From: Dastarcus helophoroides
Taxonomy: Eukaryota > Arthropoda > Insecta > Coleoptera > Bothrideridae
Length of the DNA: 64,000 nucleotides
Reading direction: 5' to 3'
Assembly (NCBI GenBank): GCA_028583605.1
Contig: CM053327.1
Location: 25,593,629-25,657,628 of the forward strand
Positions 22,330-32,830 of the stretch are shown here, in pieces (the first letter of the stretch is position 1; each line of letters starts with the position of its first letter). The translations under genes and the position numbers were made by a program. Under the pieces are notes generated by a model that worked only from the letters and a program-made list of their open reading frames with translations, was not told the DNA's origin and searched no databases.

Positions 22330-23835
22330 ATAACATTTTCCCCTTTTTAAAATTTTCGTTATTTGAAAATTTCGACTTCCTTTGAAAATTTAAATTTTTT
22401 CAAATAACAACGTTTTTCCCCTTTTAAAATTTTGCCTTTTTAAAATTTCGATTTTTAAAAATAATGACTAGCGTCAATTTTTTTTAAAAACTAGTAACAG
22501 TAAGACTTCAAAAATTCCGACTCTTTTTGCAAATTTCGAATCTTTTCCAATGTCGTAATTTTGTCGAGTTTTAAAAATTTCAAACTTTAAACCCACAGTT
22601 TTTGAAAAATATGTCGTCATTTTTCAACAACTTTTTTTTACAAAACCTGACATTTTTCATAGTTTCAGTTTATTTTTTTGAAATTGTTACCATTACAAAA
22701 ATTTTAGCCTTTGTTTTTTGGAAATTTAGATTATTTTTCAAATGTAGACATTATTTCAAAAATTTATTATTTTTCAAATTTTCAGCCATTTTTAAAAATT
22801 TCGGCATTTTTAAAACTTTTGATTTTTTTTCAAAATTGCGTTTCTCTAAAAATCATCGACCTTTTTATCTTGAATTTTTTAAAATTTCGAGTTTGGTTAA
22901 AATTTCGAATTTAAGTTTTGATATTTTTATAATTACGAAATGTTTTTCAAAATTTCGATTTTTTCGAATTTTTCCCCCTTTTTAATATTTGCGTTCTATT
23001 TTAAATTTCGACTTTCTTTGAAAATTTTCATTTTTTCAAATGTCAATAATTTCTCAATTTTTAAAATTTTGAATTTTTTATAATTTCGATTTTTGAAAAT
23101 AATGACTTGCGTCAATTTTTTTAAAAAAACTATAAATAGTAGGAATTCAAAAATTCCTACTCTTTTTGCAAATTTCGAGTATTTTCCATTGTCGATATTT
23201 TTTTTTAAATTTCGAACTTAAACCTATAACTTTTTAAAAATATGTCGTCATTTTTCAACAACTTTTTTTACAAAACCTGACATTTTTCGTAATTTCAATT
23301 TATTATGGTTATTAATTTTATTTAATATTTCTTCGGCCCAGTTTGGAAATATTTAAATTTTTATTGTTTGTTGTTGTCATATTTCAGAAACTGTTTTAGA
23401 ATATTATCAGCAAACAATAAACATTTAAATATTTCCAAACTGGGCCGAAGAAATGTTAAATAAAATTAATAAACATGTTTCCGGTCAATAAGAGTTTGCC
23501 ATGAAGAATATTCCATTTATTTTTTCAACACTTGTGACGATTTCAAAAATTTTAGACTTTTTTTTTGGAAATTTAGATTATTTTCCAAATCTAGACATTT
23601 TGTCAAAAATATTTTATTTTTCAAATTTTCAGTGATTTTTCAAAATTTTGGCATTTTTCAAAATTTCGGCATTTTTAAAATTTCGAAATTTGTTCCCAAA
23701 TTTCGTTTTTTTTCCTAAAGACTTTCGACTTTTTTTATTTTGAATTTTTTGAAAATTTCGCCTTTGGTTGAAATTTCAAATTAAAATTTTGACATTTTTC
23801 ATAATTTCGAATTTTTCTGAAGATTACGATTTTTT
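22330..23835. repeat. Segmental tandem duplication, ~635-bp unit
   Basis: Words run in the same order in both halves: TTTCGACTTCCTTTG and TTTCGACTTTCTTTG (about 22374 and 23007), ATAATGACT (22461 and 23099), and ATGTCGTCATTTTTCAACAA followed by CAAAACCTGACATTTTTC. The offset is about 632-638 bases. The second half is longer because it holds the inserted element at 23305-23514. Confidence 0.8.
23305..23514. mobile_element. Short inverted-repeat element, family B, with 7-bp target duplication
   Basis: The 60-base arms at 23311-23370 and 23411-23470 match at 58 positions, around a 40-base loop. They contain TTCTTCGGCCCAGTTTGG. ATTTATT flanks both sides (23298-23304 and 23515-23521). The matching place in the other half of the duplication has no insert, so the insertion is directly visible. 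A diverged relative lies at 54035-54120. Its right part (CCGGTCAATAAG, then ATGAAGAATATTCC) lacks a left counterpart, so the left end may be shortened. Confidence 0.75.
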
Positions 23836-23930
23836 CAAATCTTTACTATTTTCAAAGTCTAGCTTTATTTTAAGATCTTTGATTTTTTAAAATATTTTTG
23901 ATTATTCTTGCAATTTCTGGGACCCCTTTC

Positions 23931-25257
23931 TCTTTGGGACTTGTGCAGTTACACCTGCCTCATTAGGGCTCTACATGCAAATTACATCTGGCCATCAAAT
24001 TTTCAAGCTGAGTGTTGCTTTCCCCTAAACAAATCCTGCCTACGCCCATGGGTGTGGACATATGGACACCAAACCGACTAGGTCAACAGTCGCGTGGTAC
24101 CGTTACATTTGGAACCCAATCCTATTCAAGTAGGTGAATTGATAAAAGTCCAACGTCCGTCGCTTCGGTAGTCACAAGTGAAGTTTCTTGTACAACATCG
24201 CCAATGACGCTATTAGAAGCTCTGACACTTCACATAGTCAATAAATCACGTTCGTATCCTGTCTTGTACCAGGAAAGGGTCGTATAAGTTAGAAAACCTC
24301 GTAGATACTAGACAACACACTAGTCTAGTATCAACTAAATGGTAAATTTATTTCCAAATGGTTACAGTTTTACAACGAGTGTAATAATAATACCTTTTAC
24401 GTCTTAGCTGCTACCGCTAATTATGGAATAACCTCATTAGACTAAAACGGTCAAGAAACAACCATTATATCGATGACGGAACATCCATTAGACAATAAAA
24501 ACTTTTCGCAATACGTTAGGAAAATATTTAAACGTTTTACAACTTAGTAGTGATTAAAAGTACGCAAATGATCGTAAATTACTTTTGACTTTGTAATAAT
24601 CGCATTCTTGTTATTCCATTTCGTTTCGAAAGGTAAAACGGGTCATGACTCGCATCTGTAGGATGACATCGATGGTTAATATTATTCGAAAGCTCGATTT
24701 AGTAAGGAATGCCAAAGGAAATAAAAAATGCCTGAGAAATGATCTTAGAATACGTTTACCTTAACCTTACGAAGCTTTACTGGTCGCCTTACCTGTAACA
24801 AAAAGTAAATTAGTCAACGTGTGACATCAAATTCCGGAATGCGTGAAGCAAATGTAAACAAAAGATAAAATTTATTAACTTAAGCACAGCAACACTTCCG
24901 TCAGCATAATATAAACTAGTAGGACTGTTTTAATTAAATGACTGAGCAACAAAGATGCACCTGATACAAGTCTTACAAGGGTTAACAAGGATATCGTTCA
25001 TGAGAATGCGTCATAAATGAAAGGACACAAATTTCTCTACTGGTGGGGTAGCAAGCGCGAAAAGAAAGGTTTTTGTCTTGTTTCCACAACTGTGGGTAAA
25101 AAGACTTCTACGAAGGTGAATCAAATATGAACCGGCATTTCTATAATGGAGGCGTCGGGAGTGTGCACATACTCTTAGACATGTTAGGTGGGTATATCAT
25201 GTGACTTTCCTGCACCCAAGCGAATTCCGTTCTCGCTGTTCGTCAGCTGTAAATACA
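23931..25257. other. Interval without a recognisable gene; GC-richer start
   Basis: Positions 23931-24080 are GC-richer and share words (TGTGCAGTTACACCTG, GGGCTCT) with 21160-21235. The remainder shows no coding frame above chance. The last ~100 bases lead into a mariner relic and probably include its untranslated 5' region. A small inverted repeat GATACTAGAC / GTCTAGTATC lies near 24305-24335. Confidence 0.4.
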
Positions 25258-25795
25258 ATGAGTGAGCAAGAGGTTCATCCGCACGTTATTAAATTTTTCG
25301 CCGTTGAAGGTATAAAGCCCGCTGAAATTTTTCGTAGACTAAAAGCACTTGGGGATACTTGTTGAAGAAAACTTAGATGTATGAATGGCACAAAAAATTT
25401 TTGGATAGACGAACTCAAGTTAAAAATGAACCCCATGCCGGTCGTCCTCGGACCGGCGTGACTATGAACAAGATTAACGCTGTTCAACGCCTTTTGGAAG
25501 GTGATCGCCGTTTAACTGTTGGTAAAATTGCAGCTCAGATAGGGAATGCTCAATTTATCATTACAGATGAGATAGGGGTTTCCAAAAATTTTCTGCCAGA
25601 TGGGTACCTCGTCTTTTGACTGAAGAACAGGGACACAACGTCTGGAGATTTGTCAGCGCCATGTTGGACGTTTTTAACGTGAAGGTGATAGTTTTTTGCA
25701 ACATATCGTAACGTATGATGAGACTTGAATCCACCATTCCATTACCCCTGAACAAGCAAGCATGGAGTCAAGGCAAAAACTCGCCTTTTAGCTGG
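25258..25795 (+). pseudogene. mariner transposase relic, N-terminal half
   Basis: The ATG at 25258 starts MSEQEVHPHVIKFFAVEG and then IKPAEIFRRLKA, the first helix-turn-helix of a mariner transposase. A stop follows at about 25363. Another frame then continues with YEWHKKFLDRRTQVKNEPHA, GRPRTGV (the hinge motif) and LEGDRRLTVGKIAAQIG. A third frame gives ARWVPRLLTEEQ (the WVPxxLT motif) and FLQHIVTYDET, where the expected Trp codon is TGA. The first catalytic Asp is thus present but the second and third are missing, because recognisable sequence ends near 25795. Mariners cut and paste themselves into TA sites. This copy cannot act. Confidence 0.85.
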
Positions 25796-25849
25796 AAAGG
25801 TTCTTGCGATACTTAAAAATATATACGATTATGTCGAAGTTCGCGCATT

Positions 25850-28800
25850 GATGTTAAATACTAACTCATAGCCACGCCGCTATATTAGTGCTCTGGAAGC
25901 AAACAATTTGAGCAAAACTCAAAAAATAATTTCGAAAATCATGTCGTTTCACAGAATCCATTACCATTGTTCGGTATGTAATTTTATGCAACTCAAGCTG
26001 TACTATGCATGTATTGTTAAAACAATAGAACAATTTAAAATAAAACCTAGTAACACCGGAATGTTCAAATTTAGAAAAGAGCGACAGTGAAAAATACCAT
26101 TGTTTTTATAAGACGCCGTCTTCAGACGCATAAAATCTTACAAAAGAGAAGCATAATACTCCTTGGGCTATTAGTAAAGCACGCTTGAGAACGAACATCC
26201 ATCAAAGAAATTCGTCTCGTCATCCAACTATGAAGCTACGCCTGTGTGAGTCGAATTTGTTTGGACGCGCGATGACCACTGTCTCTTATTTTTAGCCATT
26301 GACACATTGCCAACAATAAATTACTATTCAACCATTAATACACGGGCACCTGTGTTTGTCGCTGGCTTACGTAGCATAGGTAACTAAAACACTTGTGGGT
26401 GCAATTATGACTGCAAATAGCAGCATTGTAAATGTTTCAAATTTAAATATTAACACACAAATTAGTCATGTCAATCTATGACAATTATTATTTAATATGT
26501 GACATAAACTCTTCTATGAAACCGAACACTATTTTGTAATTCATGGTTTCGTTCTCAAAGATATACCCATTTGTCTGGCTGTCTGACTAGGAAATAAGAG
26601 ACGAAGGCCAGATGGGGAGGACAGCGAGGGTAGCATCGATGCCAAACTGTAATTTAACTATTTGAATCGACTTATTAACGTGCAAGGTATCGTTAGATAG
26701 CTGCATCATAGCTGTTGCAACGTATCTGCATTGCCATCGCAGAAATAAAACAATTTTTAGATACAAATTGTCGATATGCAGAAAAAATGTCATTTTACCT
26801 CAGAGAGCTAAGAAAAATTTATAGACACTTCAATTTATTAATATACAAGTAGATTTAATTTTTTTTTTAATTTCGAGGGACTCATTTTTAATTTTGATGT
26901 CAATGATGTGAAATATTCGCAAGAGAATGAGTAAAAAAAAGTACATCGCCATTCTACATTTAATTTCAGCGTAATTCCCATTCCCATCATGGAAAGTTCA
27001 AAATTGAGGTTAAACAAATACAACACAGTATCCAAAGGGATACAATGTCATTCATTGGTCGAAAAACAATGAGTTTTCGATACAATTCAAGTGTAAAATG
27101 TCATGCTACACGCTCGAGTACGTTGCAAACCCACCTCTGCAACAATAAATGGTCGTGGTACGTTATTAGTGTAACGATCTTATCGATCTTCTAGTATGTA
27201 ATTGTTCAATTAATTCCTTAATTTTATTGAACTTAATATGAAAATTGCAACAAATTATTTCAGTATGATATCAGTATCTGGTATAGGCACCTTACGTCAT
27301 GTTTAGTCTATGTATCAAACTGTTTGGTTTATTCGTTTTATTGCTGGCTGGTTTATCTTAAAACTCATCCACATCTACACGCTAAAAAAATTTATCATAT
27401 TAAAATATTGATTCGTAATTTTCCAAGCTGTCATTGCTAGCATGTAACTTTATTAAACCTTCGTATTTTATTGGTGTGCATGATGAAACCAGGTTCATTA
27501 ACAATGGATTATGTAATTATTGCAAACTTTATAGCTAGAAGAAAATACATGAAAAATGTCGTATGATAAACGATTACATCAAGTCAATTAAAAAATAACC
27601 AAGCTCATAAGCTAATAATTATTTATATGGTTAATATGTCCATGTATAAAAATGATTTACAAACACGCAACTGTATTGTAACGTGAATGGCTGCGTTGCA
27701 CTTGTATGCATATGAAATTTATTATAATTTATTTACACAGGCAGATATTTTACTCTGCCAACAAAACACGACAAAATACCATTAATTCTCTGGATGGTGT
27801 AGTGACCTACTAATTGGTCCAGAATTCCTCTCGTAAGTAGTAGTGATTTTTTTCTTTGTTTTCAACAGAATCATTTATTTTATTTAATTTTGCAGAAAAA
27901 TCATCAAGTTTTTGAACCATATTTTGAGGGTGGAGGAAGAATAAAATAGTGTTAATATAGAACAGACCACAACTTACATCTAATTTCAAACTGACTTGCA
28001 TAGGATATATTTACCGGCTTATATTCGTAACCAACGCCTATTCAACTATTCGATATCGCATAATTTCATTATCTTTAATAGTCAATTAATTAAATACTTG
28101 TAAAACAAACACCTCGAAATATTAATAAAAAAAACGAGATCTATAAAAATAAATTATATCATATCAATAGATAATAACATAAATCGATAATAAAATTAAA
28201 ATAGCCAACAAAATTTGAGGAAATTTGAATTTTGAAATTGTCGAAATTTTAGGGAAAAATCAACCTTACTTCTTAAAAAGGGTTGCCGCGTAGATAGCAA
28301 CAGCACAAAAACATCACAAACGAGGAAAAATTAAAACGTAACTGCAATTAGCCAGATCTCTCTTTTTTTTACTAGGAATGCACCAGAGCTATTTATCTAA
28401 TTAAGATAAACAGTAAATATATTTGCTGCAATGCACCAAAGCTCACTTTATATACGCCCATACCTTTGACGGCCTTTCATAAAGCACATTATTTATTATG
28501 GTAATTTCTCACCGAGCAGTTTAATGAAGTGAATGTTTACGACACAGATGCGGTTACGAAGACGTAGTTGCGTTTCATGTGCCAAACGCACTTCCGCTTC
28601 TACACTTTGAAGACCGTTTATCCCGACAAAGTACCTGGATTGCGTAACCCAATTTTAGATAAATTTGTCTTTGGCCATTAATCAACGGGAACTTAACCGG
28701 AAATTGGTTCTACTTCTGGTTTCAGTAAATTGTGTCATACAGATTCTAAAATGATCATTTGTTGAGCTCGAATTTGACAATTTTAATTTTCGTGATTGCA

Positions 28801-28978
28801 CCACATAAAACATCATCTGTTATGTCAGTTATATGCTTGGTGTGGAAATGTTATTACACAATCTTGAGCTGTATTTGTCAACCTTCTTGAACACGATACT
28901 CCTTTACTGGGGAGGTTTGTTTCTAAAGAGTAGAGTAGAGAAGAAAAAAGCCACTCTAAAATAACACTGATATAATAT
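25850..28978. other. Three kilobases without a recognisable gene
   Basis: AT-rich, no obvious repeat structure, and no frame with resemblance to a known protein. Short frames at 26587-26793, 26838-27035 and 27810-28001 have no visible homology or splice context. This could be intron or intergenic DNA. Confidence 0.45.
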
Positions 28979-29190
28979 TGTAACGAGCTAATGTGTTAGA
29001 AATCGCGAAGTATGTGGACACCCTTATGGAATATGCCGGAAAAGTGTTTTCGTGAAGTATCTCATGTGCAAGTGTCTAAGCGTCTCCAGGATATTCTCGA
29101 GATGAAAACTTCCGGAGCAGTTGTCAGATATAAATATACTCACTCCCTTATTGCAATTCATTCAATAAAGGATTTAGTATTCAGACGTTA
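28979..29190 (+). mobile_element. LTR-like block (possible solo LTR)
   Basis: The block begins TGTAACGAGCTAATG and is GC-richer than its surroundings. It has a TATA-like ATATAAATA near 29129, a C/T-rich stretch suited to an initiator, and AATAAAG near 29164. This is the usual order of promoter and polyadenylation signal in a retrotransposon LTR. No CA end, target duplication, primer-binding site or second copy is visible, so the assignment is by appearance only. Confidence 0.3.
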
Positions 29191-29233
29191 AGTATTTAGT
29201 AATTAATTAGATTATTCGTTTGTTTTTTTTTTT

Positions 29234-29497
29234 TGTGGACAGGACTAGTCCTTGGTTATCTTCAAAAATTAAAATACAAATCTTGTCCTCTGAAACCAAG
29301 AAAGATTTAAAAACACAACACAGGTTGCTCTATCGTGTTTCTATAGCCAAGCTATCATCCATCTTCAGAGAGATACTACTGGATACTAACAGATCTCTCG
29401 GAAGATGATAGCTTGGCTATTCAAAAAGCGTAAAAGTAACCTTTGTTATGTTTTTTAATCTTTCTTGTTTTCAGCGGACAAGATGTATTTCAATTAT
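29234..29497. mobile_element. Foldback element, family E, copy 2 (longest)
   Basis: The arms of ~100 bases pair from AAAATACAAATCTTGTCC and ACCAAGAAAGATTTAAAA inward through ATAGCCAAGCTATCATC and ATCTTCAGAGAGAT to a short centre near 29380-29390. The right arm is the complement, with several indels. The leader (CTAGTCCTTGGTTATCTTC) is as in the other copies. Compared with copy 3, both inner arm segments are kept. The 62-codon open frame on plus is incidental to the element. Confidence 0.75.
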
Positions 29498-29749
29498 TCG
29501 TTGTTGCATTACGTTCTATTTCTTGATCTAAATTGATTCATGGCATCTTACAATCAAACCAAATACAACAATATCTAAACATTATTTAATAATAATTTAG
29601 GATGCTTACATCGATACCCCGGTAACATTCGAAGAAACAAATTAGAAATAAAAATTTTATAGTCAAAGTCAAATTCCTTAGAAAATATTAAAATCTAATA
29701 AAAAATTATTATTATTTTTTACACGATTTCAATTTGCTTAATATTTCTA

Positions 29750-30915
29750 AATGAAATCGCCATATCCGATATTTTTTCAGAAATTTTTTCGGCGTTTCGG
29801 AGTTTCCGGCGAAATTTTGAATTTAATATGAACATTTTAATCCATTTGGATAATTCGATTTTTTTTCTCGAAATCTGGCAAGCACAAAATTTTGACTTTA
29901 ACTTAAAAAATCCAAGTTCCTATTTAAGACTTCGATTCATTCTTATTTACATTCTTAAACTCAAATTATACTTTTTCTCGTAATATCGATTTGTTTTTTT
30001 ACAAATTTTGACTTTAAAAGCGCTTTTTTCATTTTTCTTTATAAAATGTTGACTTGCTGAAAAATTTAAATTTATTTTTTTGTTGTGAAATTTTCAACTT
30101 TTTTTATTTAATTTTCGACTTTTTTAAAAACTTTGGAAGTTCTTTGAAGAATCAGCTTTTTTGAGAATTTCTATCTTTTGAAAGTTGTTAAAAAGTGGAA
30201 ATTTTAAAATTTTCAAAAAGATCGAATTGTCACAATTTTAAAAAGGTCAAAAATTTCAAAAAACCAAATTTACTTTTAAAACTTGGTTAATTTTAAAAAA
30301 TTCTACCATTTTAAAAAAAAATTGACTTTCATAATTTCCCTCCTTGTTGAAAATGTTGACCTTTGTAAATTTCGTCGACTTTTTTTTCGATATTTCATGC
30401 CTTTTCTCCTTTTATTGAAAATTACGACTTTTTCTTAATTTCAAATGAAAAATACACTTCAAATTTAATCTTAAAATTTGGAGAACAAAACTATAAATTC
30501 CAGAAAAAGTTAGAATTTTTCCAAAAAATATTTTCTTTTTAGAAATGTGTTTTACCTCAGTTTCTACTTTTTCCCGAAATTTTCAGTTTAAAACTAAAAT
30601 TTTCCTTATTGTCGAAATTTGTCAAAACACTTCCAAATTTTTATGAAATTGTTGATTTTCCTCAGAATTTGGGTTAGTCCAAATTTCGAAAGGAAATTCG
30701 TAATAAAAACAATCTGGGGGTTGAAATTTTTGTGTTCAAATGTAAACATTGAGTTTTAATAAAAATTCTAATTTCGAAAAAAAAAACAATAATATTACAT
30801 ATATTTAATAAATGCAATTTATTTCGAGAAAATAATTGGAATTAAAAAGAAATGTATTTTAAATTCTGAACATTTTAAGAAAAATTTCGAAAGTTTAGGA
30901 TTAAAATCGAAATAT
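29750..30915. repeat. AT-rich array block, mixed strands
   Basis: TTTCGAAAT-like words dominate, mainly T-rich on plus but with A-rich interruptions (for example 30180-30280 and 30770-30910). No gene is supported. Confidence 0.55.
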
Positions 30916-30919
30916 TGGA

Positions 30920-31110
30920 AAACAAAGTCTTCTTCGTTTTCTTCTTCTCTTTCGTTTTCTTTTTCTCCTTCTTCTTCTTCATTCTCTGAACTAGGTTTTT
31001 CAACCTGTTCTAGTCTTCAAGCCTTTTGTCTTTTTGATGTCCAGCATTCTTTCGATCTTTTCATCGGTCTTCCTTTTGTTCTTTTTTTCTGTTAGTTTCA
31101 ATATTTTCCC
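30920..31110 (-). pseudogene. Possible LINE 3' end with GAA-rich tail
   Basis: The plus strand is a long C/T-rich tract of CTT units. Read on minus it gives a frame with KKRTKGRPMKRSKECW-like sequence, followed by GAAGAAGAAGAAGG. The GRPxKRW-like block followed by a GAA tail resembles the end of the LINE type seen at 13250-13440. Only one short block supports this, so a simple polypyrimidine repeat is a real alternative. Confidence 0.35.
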
Positions 31111-31254
31111 TTGTTTAACCATTCTATTTTTATCCATCCTTTCGTTGTCAAGAGTTTTAAAAGTCTCAAATTTCGAGTGTTGAATCGAAAATTCCCGAAG
31201 TTTCGACTTTAATTTGGAAACTTCGAAACAAAATTTGAATTTTCCTCGACTTCC

Positions 31255-32135
31255 ATTTCAACGTCACTTGATCTTAAGGTCATGTGAGCTCAAGGTCACA
31301 TGAGTTCAAAATCATATGAGACTTAAGATCGCACGAGTCTGATATCACGTGAGCTCAAGGCCACAATCACAAGGTCGCGTTACGTCAGGATTACGTGAAC
31401 TCAAGGTCACCTGAGTTCATGCTTGTGTTAGCTCAAAACTTAAATTTTTCTCGTATCACTTGATTGCAAGGTCACGTGCGCTCAAAGTCACTTAAGTTAA
31501 AGATCACACGATCCTAAAATCACGGCCATCCAAAATAAGGACATCATTTCAAGGTCGCGTTAGATCAAGATCGCGTGAACTCAAGGTCGCCTAGGTTCAA
31601 TATTACGTTAGTCCAAAGTCGCGTGTGTTCAAGGCTACGTAAGCTGGAGGTCACGTGATCTTAGATTCACGTGAGTTTAAGGTCAAGTAAGCTCGAGGTC
31701 ATGTAAGTTTAAAGTCACGTAAATTTACGTGAGCTCTAGGTCACGTGTGATCTAGGTCGCGTTAGGTTAGAAACACCTTAGCTGAAGGTAACGTGTGTCC
31801 CAGGTTAGGTCACTAACCTCGAGGCTCGAGGTCACTTGAGTTCAAGGTCATACCAGCTCAAGGTCGCTGGGTTCAATGTTTTGTGAGCTCAAGGTCATAT
31901 GAACTAAAGGTCATGTGAGCTCAAGGTCGCATAAGCTCAAGATCGCGTGAGTTCCAGGTCATGTGAGCTCAAGGTCGCGTGAGCTCTAGGTCAGATGAGC
32001 TCAAGGTCGCGTAAACTCAAGGTCGAATGAGCTCAAGGTCGCGTAAACTCAAGGTCGAATGAGCTCAAGGCGACGAACGCAATGTCAAGTGAACTCAAGG
32101 TCGTGTAAAAACGAGATAGCGTGAGGCAAAAAGTT
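31255..32135 (+). repeat. 16-bp-period array of TCAAGGTCACGTGAGC-like units
   Basis: About 50 degenerate units occupy nearly 900 bases. The AAGGTC core at 31276 is followed at 31292 and, as AAAATC, at 31308, giving a 16-base period. The most regular part is 31860-32070, including an exact 32-bp double unit at 31998-32029 and 32030-32061. Units carry AGGTCA (about 15 occurrences) or AGGTCG, and CACGTG occurs about five times. GAGCTC at the joints makes each junction palindromic. The array is GC-richer than its surroundings and unrelated to the TTTCGAAA fields. No coding frame. Confidence 0.9.
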
Positions 32136-32534
32136 CTCTTAGATGTAAGTTTTTTCACGAAATTTGAACTTGACAATTTTTTCCCAAAATTAAAAGTTTT
32201 AACTCTTAATTACAAATTTACATTTGGAATTAAATAAAATCAAAACTCAAATATTCTTAGTTTTTCCTTAAAAGGCTTTGTACATTTCTAGATTTTAGAT
32301 GAAAAAATCACAGTCGAATTTAAAAAAAATCACAGTCGAATTTAAAAAAATCTGTTCTTTCAAAGTTTTGACATACTCGAAATTTGGATTTTTCCCAAAA
32401 ATTCGACTTTCTCTTGAAAGTTGGAATCTTTTCTAGAGTTTCGAATTAACACTTGGAAAAAAAATATTTAATTTAAATGCGAAATTTTTAAAATGAAACA
32501 TAAATTTCGACATCGGGGGATACACCCCAGTTTG
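32136..32534. repeat. AT-rich array-like interval
   Basis: TTTCGAAAT-like words plus a short local duplication of ATCACAGTCGAATTTAAAAA near 32310-32350. No gene. Confidence 0.5.
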
Positions 32535-32830
32535 TTCTACAGTAACGATAGGTGGCGTTACTTAGGAACCACACGGAGAAAGTCCAATGATTTTTAAGTG
32601 TACACTTGCCCGAAATTTGTCAGCATTCGAGTCGAGTCGGATTTGCAAAACTGACAAGATCTCATAACTAATAAAATCGAAACCGGTCTTTAATTCCCAA
32701 AGTCTGAATCGGATAAATGTTCAAACCAACCTATTAATCTGTGCACTAAAAAGATCGAAACCGGTCTTTAATTCCTAAAATCTAAATCGGATAAATGTTC
32801 AAATCAACCTATTAATCTGTGCATTAAAAA
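32535..32830 (-). mobile_element. Dispersed element, family H, copy 2
   Basis: On plus the order is GTTACTTAGGAACCACACGG, then TTTGTCAGCATTCGAGTCG, then two tandem ~83-base units, each with GAAACCGGTCTTTAATTCC and CCTATTAATCTGTGCA (near 32680-32745 and 32755-32825). This is the reverse of the block order at 19395-19570. The outer word matches the arm of the 46-bp inverted repeat at 19046. No coding sequence. Confidence 0.65.

Larger units (their letters stand above)
20206..23930 (+). repeat. Degenerate AT-rich array, T-rich strand
   Basis: This is 3.7 kb of TTTTCGAAATTTTGACTTTT-like words on plus, similar to the array at 1906-4160. Two GC-richer islands interrupt or end it (about 21160-21235 and 23930-24020). 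Frames such as 22602-22985 (127 codons, strongly Phe-rich) reflect composition and are not genes. Confidence 0.75.

Noticed and set aside
22602..22985. 127-codon Phe-rich frame, and similar ones at 1931, 4985, 20535 and 46157
   Set aside because: Composition follows from T-rich TTTCGAAAT array sequence; no start context, no homology, and overlapping frames look alike.
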